DNA of 64,000 bases from Pseudorhodoferax soli (GTDB lineage: Bacteria; Pseudomonadota; Gammaproteobacteria; Burkholderiales; Burkholderiaceae_C): assembly GCF_003337555.1 (NCBI RefSeq), contig NZ_QPJK01000009.1, forward strand, positions 310,001 through 374,000, read 5' to 3'. The position numbers were made by a program, and so were the translations under genes. Each line of letters opens with the position of its first letter. Within the stretch, counting starts at the first letter, position 1. The notes below the pieces were generated by a model. The model ran no database searches and had not been told where the DNA came from. It saw only the letters and a program-made list of their open reading frames with translations. This document shows positions 33,524 through 41,740 of this stretch, piece by piece.

Positions 33524-35182
33524 ATGCCTGCCTCGCCGACCCTGCCGAATCTCACCGACAACGCCACCGCGCCTGCCTCCGCCAGTGTCGCGGCCAGGAT
33601 GCTGGAGGCCAAGCAATGCGAGGCGCGCAAGGACCTCGCGCGCGCGCTGCTGTGCTACATGGACGTGCTTGCGCAGGAGCCACGCCATATCGAGGCCTGG
33701 TGCGCCGTCGGCCACATCATGGTGCTGTCGCAGGACTGGCAGAAGGCCATTCCCGCGCTGGAGATCGCACTGCAGCTGCGCCCGGGCCAGCCGCACGCGC
33801 GCCGGCTGATGGCGCTGGCCATGTTGCAGGTCGGCCGGGCCGACGAGGCGCGCGCAATGATCGAAGAGGCCGCGCGCAGCGGCGGCGATGCCTCCGTGTG
33901 GGTGCTGCGGGCCTCGATTTTGGGCACCATCGACCGCGATCCGGCGCGCACGCGCGTCGTTTTCGAGGACTGGGGCCGCCGCTTCGCCGACCCGCTCACG
34001 CGCAAGTCCAAGCCCTTCTCCCGCGCCGGCCAGGATCCGCTGCGGCGCCTGCGCATCGGCTATGTCACAGCCGACTTCCGGCAGCACTCCGTGGCCTTCT
34101 TCATGCGTCCGGTGCTGCAACACCACGACCCTGCCCAGGTCGAAGTCCACGTGTATTCGAGCGGCCCGACCGACGCCGTCACTGCGCAGCTGCAGGCCCT
34201 GGTGCCGCACTGGCACGACGTGCGCGAGCTGGACGACGCAGCCCTGTACCACAAGATCCGGGCGGACCGCGTTGATGTGCTGATCGACCTGTCCGGTCAC
34301 ACGACCGGCAACCGGCTGATGGTGTTTGCCGGGCGCGCCGCGCCGGTGCAGGTCACCTGGCTGGGCTTCATGCAGACGCTGGGCATGCAGGCCATGGACT
34401 GGCGGCTGACCGACTGGGGCGCCACCCCGGCCGGGCACGAGGCCTTCTACACCGAGAAGCTGTTTCGGCTTGCATGCCTGGCCAGCTACTGCCCGCCGCC
34501 CGACGTGCCGCTGCGCGCGCGGCCGCCGATGCTGGACAACGGTTTCCCGACACTGATCTCGCTGAACAACTCCGTCAAAGTCACCGATGCCATGCTGCGC
34601 GTGTGGGCGCGCGTCCTGGCAGCCCGGCCGGACGCGCAACTGGTGCTGATGGTCAAGGAGACCAACGACGAGGCCGCCCGCGCCGTCATGCAGCCGCGCA
34701 TCGAGGCCGCGGGCCTGCCGTCGGAGCGCGTGGCCGTGCTGTCGCAGCTACCGCTGGCGGACTTCATGAAGCTGGCCGCCTTCGCCGACATCGCCGTGGA
34801 CACCGCGCCGCTGTCAGGCGGCACCACCACCATGCATGCGCTGTGGATGGGCCTGCCGGTGGTCGCGTTGAACGCCGTCCGGGCCATCGATGCCGCCAGC
34901 GCCCGCACGCTGCAGGGCATCGGTCTTGGACGCTGGGTGGCGGCCGATGAGGACGCGTACGTGGCTCTCGCGCTGGACCTGTTGGCCGATGCCGACCGGC
35001 TAGAACGCGAGCGCGGCGCTGCGCGTGCGGCGCTGCAGGCCAGCGTGCTGATGGACTACCGCGCGCGCACGACCGAGCTGGAGCAGGCTCTGCGCCTGAT
35101 GTGGGCCAACCACGTTGGCGGCCATGCGCCGCGCGCCATGGATCTGGGCTGGGACGTCGCCCGCGCGATGGCCAAGGCATGA
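33524..35182 (+). CDS. SPINDLY/O-GlcNAc-transferase-like glycosyltransferase (GT41) with TPRs
   Basis: Candidate protein O-glycosyltransferase, 552 residues. Residues about 20-160 form three TPR-like helical repeats for substrate protein binding. The catalytic part has the GT41 motifs RIGYVTADFRQHSV (H188 at the position of the OGT active-site His), LIDLSGHTTGNR, PVQVTWLGFMQTLG, NNSVKVTD (K352, nucleotide-binding Lys) and SGGTTTMHALWMGLPVV (431-447). All expected blocks are present. I prefer the ATG at 33524; a GTG at 33503 is in frame. It is the first gene of the plus-strand island next to motA and is the obvious candidate to modify flagellin. The donor sugar is unknown. The specific flagellin target is inference from context. 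Confidence 0.85.
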   Translation: MPASPTLPNLTDNATAPASASVAARMLEAKQCEARKDLARALLCYMDVLAQEPRHIEAWCAVGHIMVLSQDWQKAIPALEIALQLRPGQPHARRLMALAMLQVGRADEARAMIEEAARSGGDASVWVLRASILGTIDRDPARTRVVFEDWGRRFADPLTRKSKPFSRAGQDPLRRLRIGYVTADFRQHSVAFFMRPVLQHHDPAQVEVHVYSSGPTDAVTAQLQALVPHWHDVRELDDAALYHKIRADRVDVLIDLSGHTTGNRLMVFAGRAAPVQVTWLGFMQTLGMQAMDWRLTDWGATPAGHEAFYTEKLFRLACLASYCPPPDVPLRARPPMLDNGFPTLISLNNSVKVTDAMLRVWARVLAARPDAQLVLMVKETNDEAARAVMQPRIEAAGLPSERVAVLSQLPLADFMKLAAFADIAVDTAPLSGGTTTMHALWMGLPVVALNAVRAIDAASARTLQGIGLGRWVAADEDAYVALALDLLADADRLERERGAARAALQASVLMDYRARTTELEQALRLMWANHVGGHAPRAMDLGWDVARAMAKA

Positions 35183-35192
35183 GGGCGGACCC

Positions 35193-36359
35193 GTGAGCAG
35201 CCGGCCCCCTGCGATCGCCGTGCCGCTGCTGGTGCCGGACCTGCCCGCGCCGCAGCAGTTGCTGCCATACCTAGAGCGCATGCATGCGGCACGCCACTAT
35301 TCCAATTTTGGGCCGCTGGTCGGCGAACTGGAGCAGCGCCTCGCGCAGGGCCAGTCGGCCGAGGTCGTCACCGTCGCCAGCGCGACGCTGGGCCTGGAGC
35401 TCGTGCTGTCGGCGCTGGCGCTGCCGCCACGCTCGCGCGTGCTGGTGCCGGCACTGACCTTTGTCGCCACCGCTACGGCCGTGGCCCGTGCCGGACACGT
35501 GCCGGTGCTGTGCGACGTGGACGCCGCCAGTTGGCTGCTGACGCCGACGATCGCCGCGCGTGCGGTCCGCGATCTCGGCGCGCAGGCGGTGCTGCCCGTG
35601 GCGACATTCGGCGCACCGCAGGACATGCGCGCCTGGGCGGCGTTCGAGCAGGCCACCGGCCTGCCCGTCGTCGTCGATGCCGCCGCCGCGTTCGGCAGCC
35701 AGACCCTGCAAGGCGCGGCCGGCAGGCTGGTGTTCAGCCTGCACGCGACTAAGAGCCTGCCGGCCGGCGAGGGGGGCGTGGTGGTCAGCAGCGACGCCGC
35801 GTTGATTGCGCGGGTGCGGCAGCTGTCCAATTTCGGCATTCAACTGCAGCCCGGCGGCTCGGTCCCGGTCGGCCATCTGGCGGCTGTCGGCACCAACGCC
35901 AAGCTGAGCGAGTACCACGCTGCCGTGGGGCTCGCCGCGCTGGACCGTTGGGATGAAGGCGCGCAGCGCCGGCGCCATCTGCTGGCGCGGCTGCGTGCGG
36001 CGCTGGACGCGGCCAGCGGCGGCGCACTGGGCTGGCAAGACCTCGGCCCGCAGCCGCTGGCGGCGCCCGTCGCGCTGTGCGTGCGCCTGGGCAGCGCGGC
36101 GCGGCGCGTGCAACTCGAACGGCTGTGCAAGCGCCTGGGCATCCTGACGCGCCGCTGGTACCAGCCGTTGCTGAGCGAGGTCCAGGGCGGCACGCAGCGG
36201 TGGGAGGCCGGCGCGTTGCCGAACGCGCGCGCCATCGCGCAGGACCTTCTGGGCCTGCCCTTTTTTCCTGCCATGGACGAGGCCCAACAGGCATTGCTGG
36301 CAACCGTGGTTCGGGAAGTGTTTTGTGCGGCCGCCACACCAGCGGCGGCCGCGGTTTGA
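35193..36359 (+). CDS. DegT/DnrJ/EryC1/StrS-family sugar aminotransferase
   Basis: PLP-dependent transaminase expected to convert a keto-sugar nucleotide to an amino sugar. 388 residues. The PLP Lys is K187 in LHATKSLPAGEGG, and the pyridine-binding Asp is D162 in VVVDAAAAFG. I chose the GTG at 35193 because GAGGG lies 7 bases upstream; the frame is open to 35115 within the preceding gene. It follows the glycosyltransferase stop by 10 bases. Amino sugars such as viosamine are made by this family in Pseudomonas flagellar islands (VioA). No dehydratase or nucleotidyltransferase is encoded nearby, so the keto-sugar must come from elsewhere. Confidence 0.85.
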   Translation: MSSRPPAIAVPLLVPDLPAPQQLLPYLERMHAARHYSNFGPLVGELEQRLAQGQSAEVVTVASATLGLELVLSALALPPRSRVLVPALTFVATATAVARAGHVPVLCDVDAASWLLTPTIAARAVRDLGAQAVLPVATFGAPQDMRAWAAFEQATGLPVVVDAAAAFGSQTLQGAAGRLVFSLHATKSLPAGEGGVVVSSDAALIARVRQLSNFGIQLQPGGSVPVGHLAAVGTNAKLSEYHAAVGLAALDRWDEGAQRRRHLLARLRAALDAASGGALGWQDLGPQPLAAPVALCVRLGSAARRVQLERLCKRLGILTRRWYQPLLSEVQGGTQRWEAGALPNARAIAQDLLGLPFFPAMDEAQQALLATVVREVFCAAATPAAAAV

Positions 36360-36388
36360 CGCCACACATTCATTGATGGAGAGATAAC

Positions 36389-36616
36389 GTGGAAACGATG
36401 CAGGCATTCATTGACAAGTTCCTCGAGGCCGTCGATTTCGAGACATCGGTCGAAGTGACGGAGACGACCCCGCTGGCGGACCTGCCCGAATGGGATTCCC
36501 TCGCCGCGCTGGGCGTGATCGTGATGGCCGACATGGAGTACGGCAAGACCATTGCTGGCGAAGACCTCAAGAAATGCACGACCGTGGGCGACCTGGGTCG
36601 CCTCATTGCCGGCTGA
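36389..36616 (+). CDS. Acyl carrier protein
   Basis: Small acidic carrier, 75 residues. The phosphopantetheine attachment Ser is S37 in EWDSLAALG. The GTG at 36389 follows GGAGAG with good spacing and gives METMQAF. It is distinct from housekeeping AcpP, which has the DSLD/VELVMA signature, so it is probably dedicated to this island. It is followed 17 bases later by a KAS III and then an SDR, so the carrier, condensing enzyme and reductase are adjacent. Confidence 0.88.
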   Translation: METMQAFIDKFLEAVDFETSVEVTETTPLADLPEWDSLAALGVIVMADMEYGKTIAGEDLKKCTTVGDLGRLIAG

Positions 36617-36633
36617 GCCGGCGCGAGACAGCC

Positions 36634-37686
36634 ATGCCATACGTTTGCATCGACAACGTGCGGATCGCTGGCATCGCGAGCTGCGTGCCTCGCAATGCCG
36701 TTTCCAATCTGGACTGCCCCCCGGAGCGCCTTGCGGAGCGCCAGCGCCTGGTGCGCAACATCGGCATCGAGCACCGCCGCCTCGCCGATGCCGACGTATG
36801 CCTTTCGGATCTGACACAGCATGCCGCTGAACGGCTGCTCTCGGATCTGGGATGGTCGCGCGATGAAGTCGACGCCGTGATCGTCGTGACGCAGTCGCCC
36901 GATCATCCCTATCCCGGTAACGCGATCCTGCTGCAGGACCGTTTGGGCCTTCCTCAGAGTTGCCTGGCCTTCGACATCAACCTGGGTTGTTCCGGCTATC
37001 CCTATGGCTTGTTCGTGCTGGCGAGCATGATGTCCGCTGGCAAGCTCAAGAAGGCGCTGCTGCTGGTTGGCGACAAGTCGACCAATCCGAATTCGGAGGA
37101 CCAGGGTTTCGTCGTGCTCTTCAGCGACGCCGGCACGGCGACTGCGCTGGTCTACGACGATGCCGCGCCGCGCATGCATTTCGACCTGAACAGCGATGGC
37201 AGCGGCTACCGAGCGATCTATTGCCCGGCTGGCGGCAACCGCGTGCCGATCCAACCTGAACATCTGGTGCCCAAAGCCGACGACGCTGGCGTGGTGCGCC
37301 GGGCGGTGGACATCGTGCTGGACGGCCCGGCCATTCTGAATTTCTCGATCACGCGCATTCCGCCAGCTGTCGAGTCGCTGCTGCGGCAAGCCGGGGTTGC
37401 GGCCGAGCAGGTGGACTACTTCTTTTTGCACCAGGCCAATCGCATGATCAATGAGACGATCCGCAAGAAGCTCCGCTTGCCGCCTGAGCGGGTGCCTTCG
37501 ACGTTGCGCGAGTTCGGCAACACCAGTTCGGCCTCCATCCCCATCACGATGACGGTGGCGGCTGGCGGAGCGCTGGCCGCGGGCGGACAGCGGGTTGTCA
37601 TGAGCGGCTTCGGTGTCGGCCTGTCATGGGCCAGTTGCCTGGTCGACTTCGGGCCGACCGTGATGTCGCCGCTGGTGGAGGTCTGA
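36634..37686 (+). CDS. 3-oxoacyl-ACP synthase III (KAS III/FabH-like)
   Basis: Condenses an acyl-CoA with malonyl-ACP. 350 residues. The catalytic triad is C119 (NLGCSGYPYG), H266 (FLHQANRM) and N296 (EFGNTSSAS), so it should be active. It differs from housekeeping FabH around the active-site Cys and in having PAILNFSITRIPP, resembling the dedicated KAS III of flagellar glycan clusters. The ATG at 36634 lies 17 bases after the ACP stop; the longer frame upstream overlaps the ACP and is non-coding. Substrate chain length is unknown; a short 3-oxoacyl such as acetoacetyl would fit the pathway model. Confidence 0.87.
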   Translation: MPYVCIDNVRIAGIASCVPRNAVSNLDCPPERLAERQRLVRNIGIEHRRLADADVCLSDLTQHAAERLLSDLGWSRDEVDAVIVVTQSPDHPYPGNAILLQDRLGLPQSCLAFDINLGCSGYPYGLFVLASMMSAGKLKKALLLVGDKSTNPNSEDQGFVVLFSDAGTATALVYDDAAPRMHFDLNSDGSGYRAIYCPAGGNRVPIQPEHLVPKADDAGVVRRAVDIVLDGPAILNFSITRIPPAVESLLRQAGVAAEQVDYFFLHQANRMINETIRKKLRLPPERVPSTLREFGNTSSASIPITMTVAAGGALAAGGQRVVMSGFGVGLSWASCLVDFGPTVMSPLVEV

Positions 37687-37690
37687 ATTC

Positions 37691-38449
37691 ATGCAAGTGA
37701 CCAACCCGTTTGCATTGACGGGCCGAAGGATCCTGGTGACGGGCGCCAGCTCCGGCTTGGGTCAGGCCGCGGCTGTCGCCATTGCAGCCATGGGCGGTGA
37801 GGTCATTGGCATAGGGCGGGACGCCGCGCGGCTCGAACGGGTCGGCGCGGAGCTTGCCGCGGCGGGTCCCGCCGCCCATCGCATGTTGCGCGCCGACCTG
37901 ACCGATGCTGCGCAGCGAGAGGCCTTGCTGGAGCAACTTGGTGCGCCTGTGCAAGGTGTCCTGCACTGCGCAGGTATCTCGCGCCTGAGCCCTGTACGGC
38001 TGATGACGGAAAACCATCTGCGCGAGGTGCAGGCCATCAACTTCGATGCCCCCGTGATGCTGACGCAGGCGTTGCTCAAGCGTGGTTTGGTGGCACCGGG
38101 CGGTTCGCTGGTGTTCGTGTCGTCGATCGCAGCGCATATCGGTGTGGCCGGCGTCGGCGCTTACTCGGCGACCAAGGCCGCGTTGATCGCGTTTGTGCGC
38201 TGTCTGGCCATGGAGGTCGTCAAGCGCAAGATCCGCGCAAACTGCTTGTCGCCTGCTCTGGTCGAGACGCCATTGCTGGAAGCAACCGCGCGCGTGACCG
38301 GCGGATTGGAAGACGAGCGCAAGAACTACCCACTGGGTTTCGGCAAGCCGGAGGATGTGGCCAACGCAGCCGTGTTCCTGCTGTCCGATGCGAGCCGCTG
38401 GATCACCGGAACGACGCTGGTCATGGACGGCGGACTGACGATTTCGTGA
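37691..38449 (+). CDS. SDR family oxidoreductase, probable 3-oxoacyl-ACP reductase
   Basis: NAD(P)H-dependent reductase, 252 residues. Cofactor motif TGASSGLG (18-25), HCAGIS, and the catalytic S145, Y158 and K162 (GAYSATKAAL). The C-terminus VMDGGLTIS is FabG-like. It starts 4 bases after the KAS III stop, in the order ACP, KAS III, reductase. The Pseudomonas syringae viosamine island has an equivalent trio for a 3-hydroxybutyryl group. Reduction of the KAS III product to a 3-hydroxyacyl-ACP is the likely role; a sugar-nucleotide reductase is the main alternative. Confidence 0.84.
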   Translation: MQVTNPFALTGRRILVTGASSGLGQAAAVAIAAMGGEVIGIGRDAARLERVGAELAAAGPAAHRMLRADLTDAAQREALLEQLGAPVQGVLHCAGISRLSPVRLMTENHLREVQAINFDAPVMLTQALLKRGLVAPGGSLVFVSSIAAHIGVAGVGAYSATKAALIAFVRCLAMEVVKRKIRANCLSPALVETPLLEATARVTGGLEDERKNYPLGFGKPEDVANAAVFLLSDASRWITGTTLVMDGGLTIS

Positions 38450-38451
38450 CC

Positions 38452-38601
38452 ATGGGTTCTGATCGCTGCCAGGCCTTGATCGTCGGTGCGCGCGGCTTTG
38501 GCCGCGAAGTTCGTAGCGCAGCCATCTATTTCCTATCCGACACCAGCCGTTGGGTCACGGGCACAGCCCTGGTAATGGATGGCGGGCTGACGGCGCTCTG
38601 A
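38452..38601 (+). pseudogene. Chimeric 49-codon remnant: acyltransferase start fused to an SDR end
   Basis: A short ORF that is not a normal protein. Codons 7-20 read QALIVGARGFGREV, matching the nucleotide-binding start of NeuD/PglD-type acyltransferases (compare NLIIIGAGGFGREV in the gene at 39784). Codons 23-49 read SAAIYFLSDTSRWVTG and then TALVMDGGLTAL, matching the C-terminus of the SDR just upstream (NAAVFLLSDASRWITG, TLVMDGG) but not identical to it. It is best explained as a deletion that joined the start of one acyltransferase gene to the end of a second SDR gene, in frame. It begins two bases after the intact SDR stop. It may be translated, but function is unlikely. Confidence 0.75.
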
Positions 38602-38614
38602 GCACGAACCGGAA

Positions 38615-38683
38615 ATGAACGATATGCAGCGCAATCTGCTGACTGGACCGGGCAACCTGGCGCGGTGCTTCGCCTTCCGTTGA
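38615..38683 (+). other. 22-codon ORF in the deletion scar
   Basis: An ATG at 38615 opens 22 codons (MNDMQRNLLTGPGNLARCFA...) ending three bases before the Rieske gene start. I recognise no family. It could be the end product of the same deletion, a leader peptide coupling translation into the oxygenase, or chance. Confidence 0.2.
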
Positions 38684-38686
38684 AGC

Positions 38687-39787
38687 ATGGCCACCGGTCT
38701 GATTGAGCCCTGCCTCTACAGGGACCCCGCGCACCATGCGCAGGAGTTGCACGGGTTGTTTCGGCAGTCCTGGGTGTTTGCCGGTTTGCTGCTGGAATTG
38801 CAGGGGCTTGCGCACCAGGTCGTGCGCATCGCGAACACGGAGGTGCTGCTGCAATGCGACAGGAGCGGCAAGCCGCGTGCGTTCCTGAACGTCTGCGCGC
38901 ACCGTCATGCCCAGCTGTGCAGCCCGGGCAAGCATGAAGGCGCGGTGCGCTGCCCTTATCACGGCTGGGTCTATGACCGGGAGGGTGTCCCCGTGGGCAT
39001 TCCGGGCAAACAGGCATTCCCCGAAGTGGTGGCGCAGCCGGAGCAGTACCGGCTGGCCGAGTTCAACTGCGAAGCCGTCGGGCAGTTTGTCTTCGTGCGC
39101 CTGGCGAGCGCAGGCCCTGGCCTGCGCGACTGGTTGGGCACGCAATACGAATTTCTGGAGCGTGCCAGCCTGGGCATGAGCGGCATCACCGACGAGTTCC
39201 GCAAGAGCGTGGACGCCAACTGGAAGGTCGTCATCGAAAACTCGCTGGAGGGCTATCACGTGCCCGCCGTGCATTCCACCACCTTCATGCAGGTGGACGG
39301 CATGAGCCGCGAGGAAGCCGCCCCTGTTTTCTTTCTGGGCGACCCGCGCCACAGCCACCTGGAGCACCCGGCCAACGCGGACTGGGTCGCCAGTTTCGCG
39401 CGCATGGAGCGCAAGATCGGCCGCTGGCCCTGGCGCTTCGAGCACTACACGCACCGCCTGATCTTCCCGAACCTGACGGTCACGTCCTTCATGGGCTATA
39501 GCTTCCACATCCAGCGCTTCGACCCCACCGCGCCGGAACTGACCACCGTGCATTCGCGCACCACGGGCGTGAAGTTCGAGGGCGGCACGGAAATGGGTCG
39601 CAAGATGATGGAGCGCATCTACGCCGACGGCCAGGCCTTCACCGACAAGGTGTTCGGCGAGGACAGCGGCATCTGTGCCAAGGTGCAGGCGGGTTTGCGC
39701 AACGCGCAGCGGCTGGCGGTGCTGGGCGAAGGCATCGAAGACCGCGTGCGGCATTTCCAGCGTGCGTATGTGGCGGCGACGAAATGA
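38687..39787 (+). CDS. Rieske non-haem iron oxygenase, alpha-subunit type (module 1)
   Basis: Probable oxygenase that hydroxylates or demethylates a small molecule using O2 and reductase-supplied electrons. 366 residues. The Rieske [2Fe-2S] ligands are C70-x-H72 and C89-x2-H92 (NVCAHRH, CPYHGW). The mononuclear iron site is in NSLEGYHVPAVH with H191 and H196 and E188 at the bridging position. No reductase or ferredoxin gene is nearby. It overlaps the acyltransferase gene by four bases (ATGA). Compare the second Rieske gene at 41741. The substrate is unknown; a glycan or its acyl group is inferred from context. Confidence 0.86.
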   Translation: MATGLIEPCLYRDPAHHAQELHGLFRQSWVFAGLLLELQGLAHQVVRIANTEVLLQCDRSGKPRAFLNVCAHRHAQLCSPGKHEGAVRCPYHGWVYDREGVPVGIPGKQAFPEVVAQPEQYRLAEFNCEAVGQFVFVRLASAGPGLRDWLGTQYEFLERASLGMSGITDEFRKSVDANWKVVIENSLEGYHVPAVHSTTFMQVDGMSREEAAPVFFLGDPRHSHLEHPANADWVASFARMERKIGRWPWRFEHYTHRLIFPNLTVTSFMGYSFHIQRFDPTAPELTTVHSRTTGVKFEGGTEMGRKMMERIYADGQAFTDKVFGEDSGICAKVQAGLRNAQRLAVLGEGIEDRVRHFQRAYVAATK

Positions 39788-40485
39788 AGAACCTCATCAT
39801 CATTGGCGCAGGCGGATTCGGGCGCGAGGTTTTGATGACGGCCATCGACAACCCGTGCAATGGCGCGGATTGGCTCATCAAGGGCTTCCTCGACAACCGC
39901 CCAAACATCCTCGACGGTTTCGCGCAGGATGCGAACAAAGTGGCCTATGCCATAGATTTTTCCGAAGAGAAGCGCATGCGCTACCGCCGGGACCATCCCA
40001 TCCTCGGCGACCCGCTGACCTACGAACCACAAGAAGGCGATGTCTTCCTTTGCGCACTGGGTGATCCCGCCCAGCGGCGGAAATACGTCGAACCATTGCT
40101 GGCCAAAGGCGCCGAGTTTGTCCGCCTGGTACATCCGCTAGCGGCGGTTTCCGCCTTTGCCAGCGTCGGGCCGGGCAGCATCATTGGCGCTTATGTCAGC
40201 CTGTCGCCCGATTGCCATGTCGGCCAGCACTGCACCGTCAGTTACGGTGCAGTGCTGGGGCACGACACCACGGTTGCGGATTGGGCGGAAATAGGCACGC
40301 GCTGCCTCGTCAGCGGCAATGTCAAGATTGGCTCTGCCGCTCGCGTCTATCCGGGCGCGATCATCATCCCGAAAGCACACATCGGCGAACACGCCGTGGT
40401 CGCCGCAGGCAGCGTCGTATTCAAACCCGTCAAGGCACACACCACCGTGATGGGCAACCCGGCACGAACATTCAATTGGAAATAG
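39784..40485 (+). CDS. Left-handed beta-helix acyltransferase, NeuD/PglD type (module 1)
   Basis: Probable sugar N- or O-acyltransferase, 233 residues. Residues 1-75 form a Rossmann-like N-terminal domain beginning IIIGAGGFGREV. From about 115 to 225 there are hexapeptide repeats (VGPGSIIGAYV, IGTRCLVSGNVKIG, VYPGAIIIPKAHIG). The catalytic His candidate is in GHDTTV. The last residues TVMGNPAR are typical of the fold. Its start overlaps the Rieske stop by four bases. The acyl donor could be acetyl-CoA or the island's acyl-ACP. Confidence 0.86.
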   Translation: MKNLIIIGAGGFGREVLMTAIDNPCNGADWLIKGFLDNRPNILDGFAQDANKVAYAIDFSEEKRMRYRRDHPILGDPLTYEPQEGDVFLCALGDPAQRRKYVEPLLAKGAEFVRLVHPLAAVSAFASVGPGSIIGAYVSLSPDCHVGQHCTVSYGAVLGHDTTVADWAEIGTRCLVSGNVKIGSAARVYPGAIIIPKAHIGEHAVVAAGSVVFKPVKAHTTVMGNPARTFNWK

Positions 40486-40492
40486 GCTTTTG

Positions 40493-41728
40493 ATGTCTTT
40501 TGACCTCAGCAACTATGACTTGAGCGCTGCTGCCACGCAAAAGGCACGAGAAAAGCTGATCGACGTGGTCAACCGGTGCCGAAATGATCGCTACGCCTTC
40601 TTTCCGGAGAACGTCTTCGAGATGGTGGCTGGGCCACAGGCACCGCGCGTGGTGGTGTTCAGCACCCGTGGCCCGGATTGCGGTCACCATGTTGAGCAGA
40701 TTTCGGCTGCAGCCCGGCTCAAGGGAGGCTATATCGAGGCGCTGGTGCATGACCCAAGCGATACCGAGAACCGCAACAATCCAGCCTTGTCGGCCTACAA
40801 ACAAATCACGTTGGAAGAGTTCTTTGCCGACACGGCTGCTTTTGCCGGCTGCTTGATCGTTGACCGCACCAGCACTTGGTATCCAGCCGTCCGCTACAAG
40901 ACCAAGCTCAAGCAGGCTGGCTTCAATGTGCTGCGGCAGGAGCAATTCCTCAATGCACCCGGCTTGGAGGCCAGTGGCGGCTTCTACCGCGAACACGCCG
41001 ACGTCATGCTGAATCGGTTCGAGGAATTCCTGGCTTTGGAGCGGATTTGGGGGGACGCTTTCTCGCGCCAGACCTATTACTACGCATTGGCATCGTTCAT
41101 CAGCATGAACTACCAATACTTCGCATTCCATTGCGGAGATCACCTGCAAAGTTATTTTTCTCCGGATATTGACCTGAAACTGGGTCCCGACACCGTCTAT
41201 GCAGACTGCGGCTCGCATGACGGCCGGGAAGTCCTTATTTTTTCCGAAAGGGTCAAGCATCAATTCAAAGCCGTGCATGCCTTTGAACCGGATCGCCGCA
41301 ACTTTGTCCTGCTATCAAACACCGTGACCCGCCACATCGCACAGCATGGTGCGTTGCCGATCTATTGCCATGAATTGGGCGTGTTTGATCGCGATGGCTA
41401 CCTGCATGCAGAGGGCCATGGCACGCAGGTCGTCATCACGGAGCAAACGGAAACGGCTGGCGCGGGCCTGCATGTTTGCAAGCTGGACAACATGCTCGAC
41501 GAACTTGGGCACCTGCGCCTGGAAATCGAAGGCGCGGAACTTGCCGCCCTGCATGGTGCACGCCAACTCATCCTCAAGCACCGCCCCACCATGACGGTGT
41601 CGGTTTACCACAAAGCCTCGGATTTCCTGGAACTGCCCCGTTTCATCGAAGAGACCGGCCTGGACTACCAACTTTCCCTGCGCCATCAATCGCTGGAGCC
41701 CGGCGTGCTCTGCATTTACGCGGTTTGA
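40493..41728 (+). CDS. FkbM-family methyltransferase with N-terminal extra domain (module 1)
   Basis: Probable SAM-dependent O-methyltransferase, 411 residues. Residues about 235-400 are the FkbM domain, with motif I VYADCGSHDGRE, HAFEPDRRN and LRLEIEGAE (341-349). In FkbM the last motif is normally KxDxEGxE; here the Asp is Glu (E344). Residues 1-210 form a separate domain (VVVFSTRG, YIEALVHDP, LIVDRTSTW) with a Rossmann-like rhythm that I cannot name. I chose the ATG at 40493 over the TTG just before it. It follows the acyltransferase by 7 bases and precedes the second Rieske gene by 12. Confidence 0.8.
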   Translation: MSFDLSNYDLSAAATQKAREKLIDVVNRCRNDRYAFFPENVFEMVAGPQAPRVVVFSTRGPDCGHHVEQISAAARLKGGYIEALVHDPSDTENRNNPALSAYKQITLEEFFADTAAFAGCLIVDRTSTWYPAVRYKTKLKQAGFNVLRQEQFLNAPGLEASGGFYREHADVMLNRFEEFLALERIWGDAFSRQTYYYALASFISMNYQYFAFHCGDHLQSYFSPDIDLKLGPDTVYADCGSHDGREVLIFSERVKHQFKAVHAFEPDRRNFVLLSNTVTRHIAQHGALPIYCHELGVFDRDGYLHAEGHGTQVVITEQTETAGAGLHVCKLDNMLDELGHLRLEIEGAELAALHGARQLILKHRPTMTVSVYHKASDFLELPRFIEETGLDYQLSLRHQSLEPGVLCIYAV

Positions 41729-41740
41729 GAAAAGCTTGCC

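Noticed and set aside
40210-40260. The inverted pair around GCACTGCACCG...CGGTGCAGTGC within the first acyltransferase gene as a regulatory hairpin
   Set aside because: It lies fully inside a conserved coding region (hexapeptide repeats), where such symmetry can arise from repeated codons; no evidence of function.
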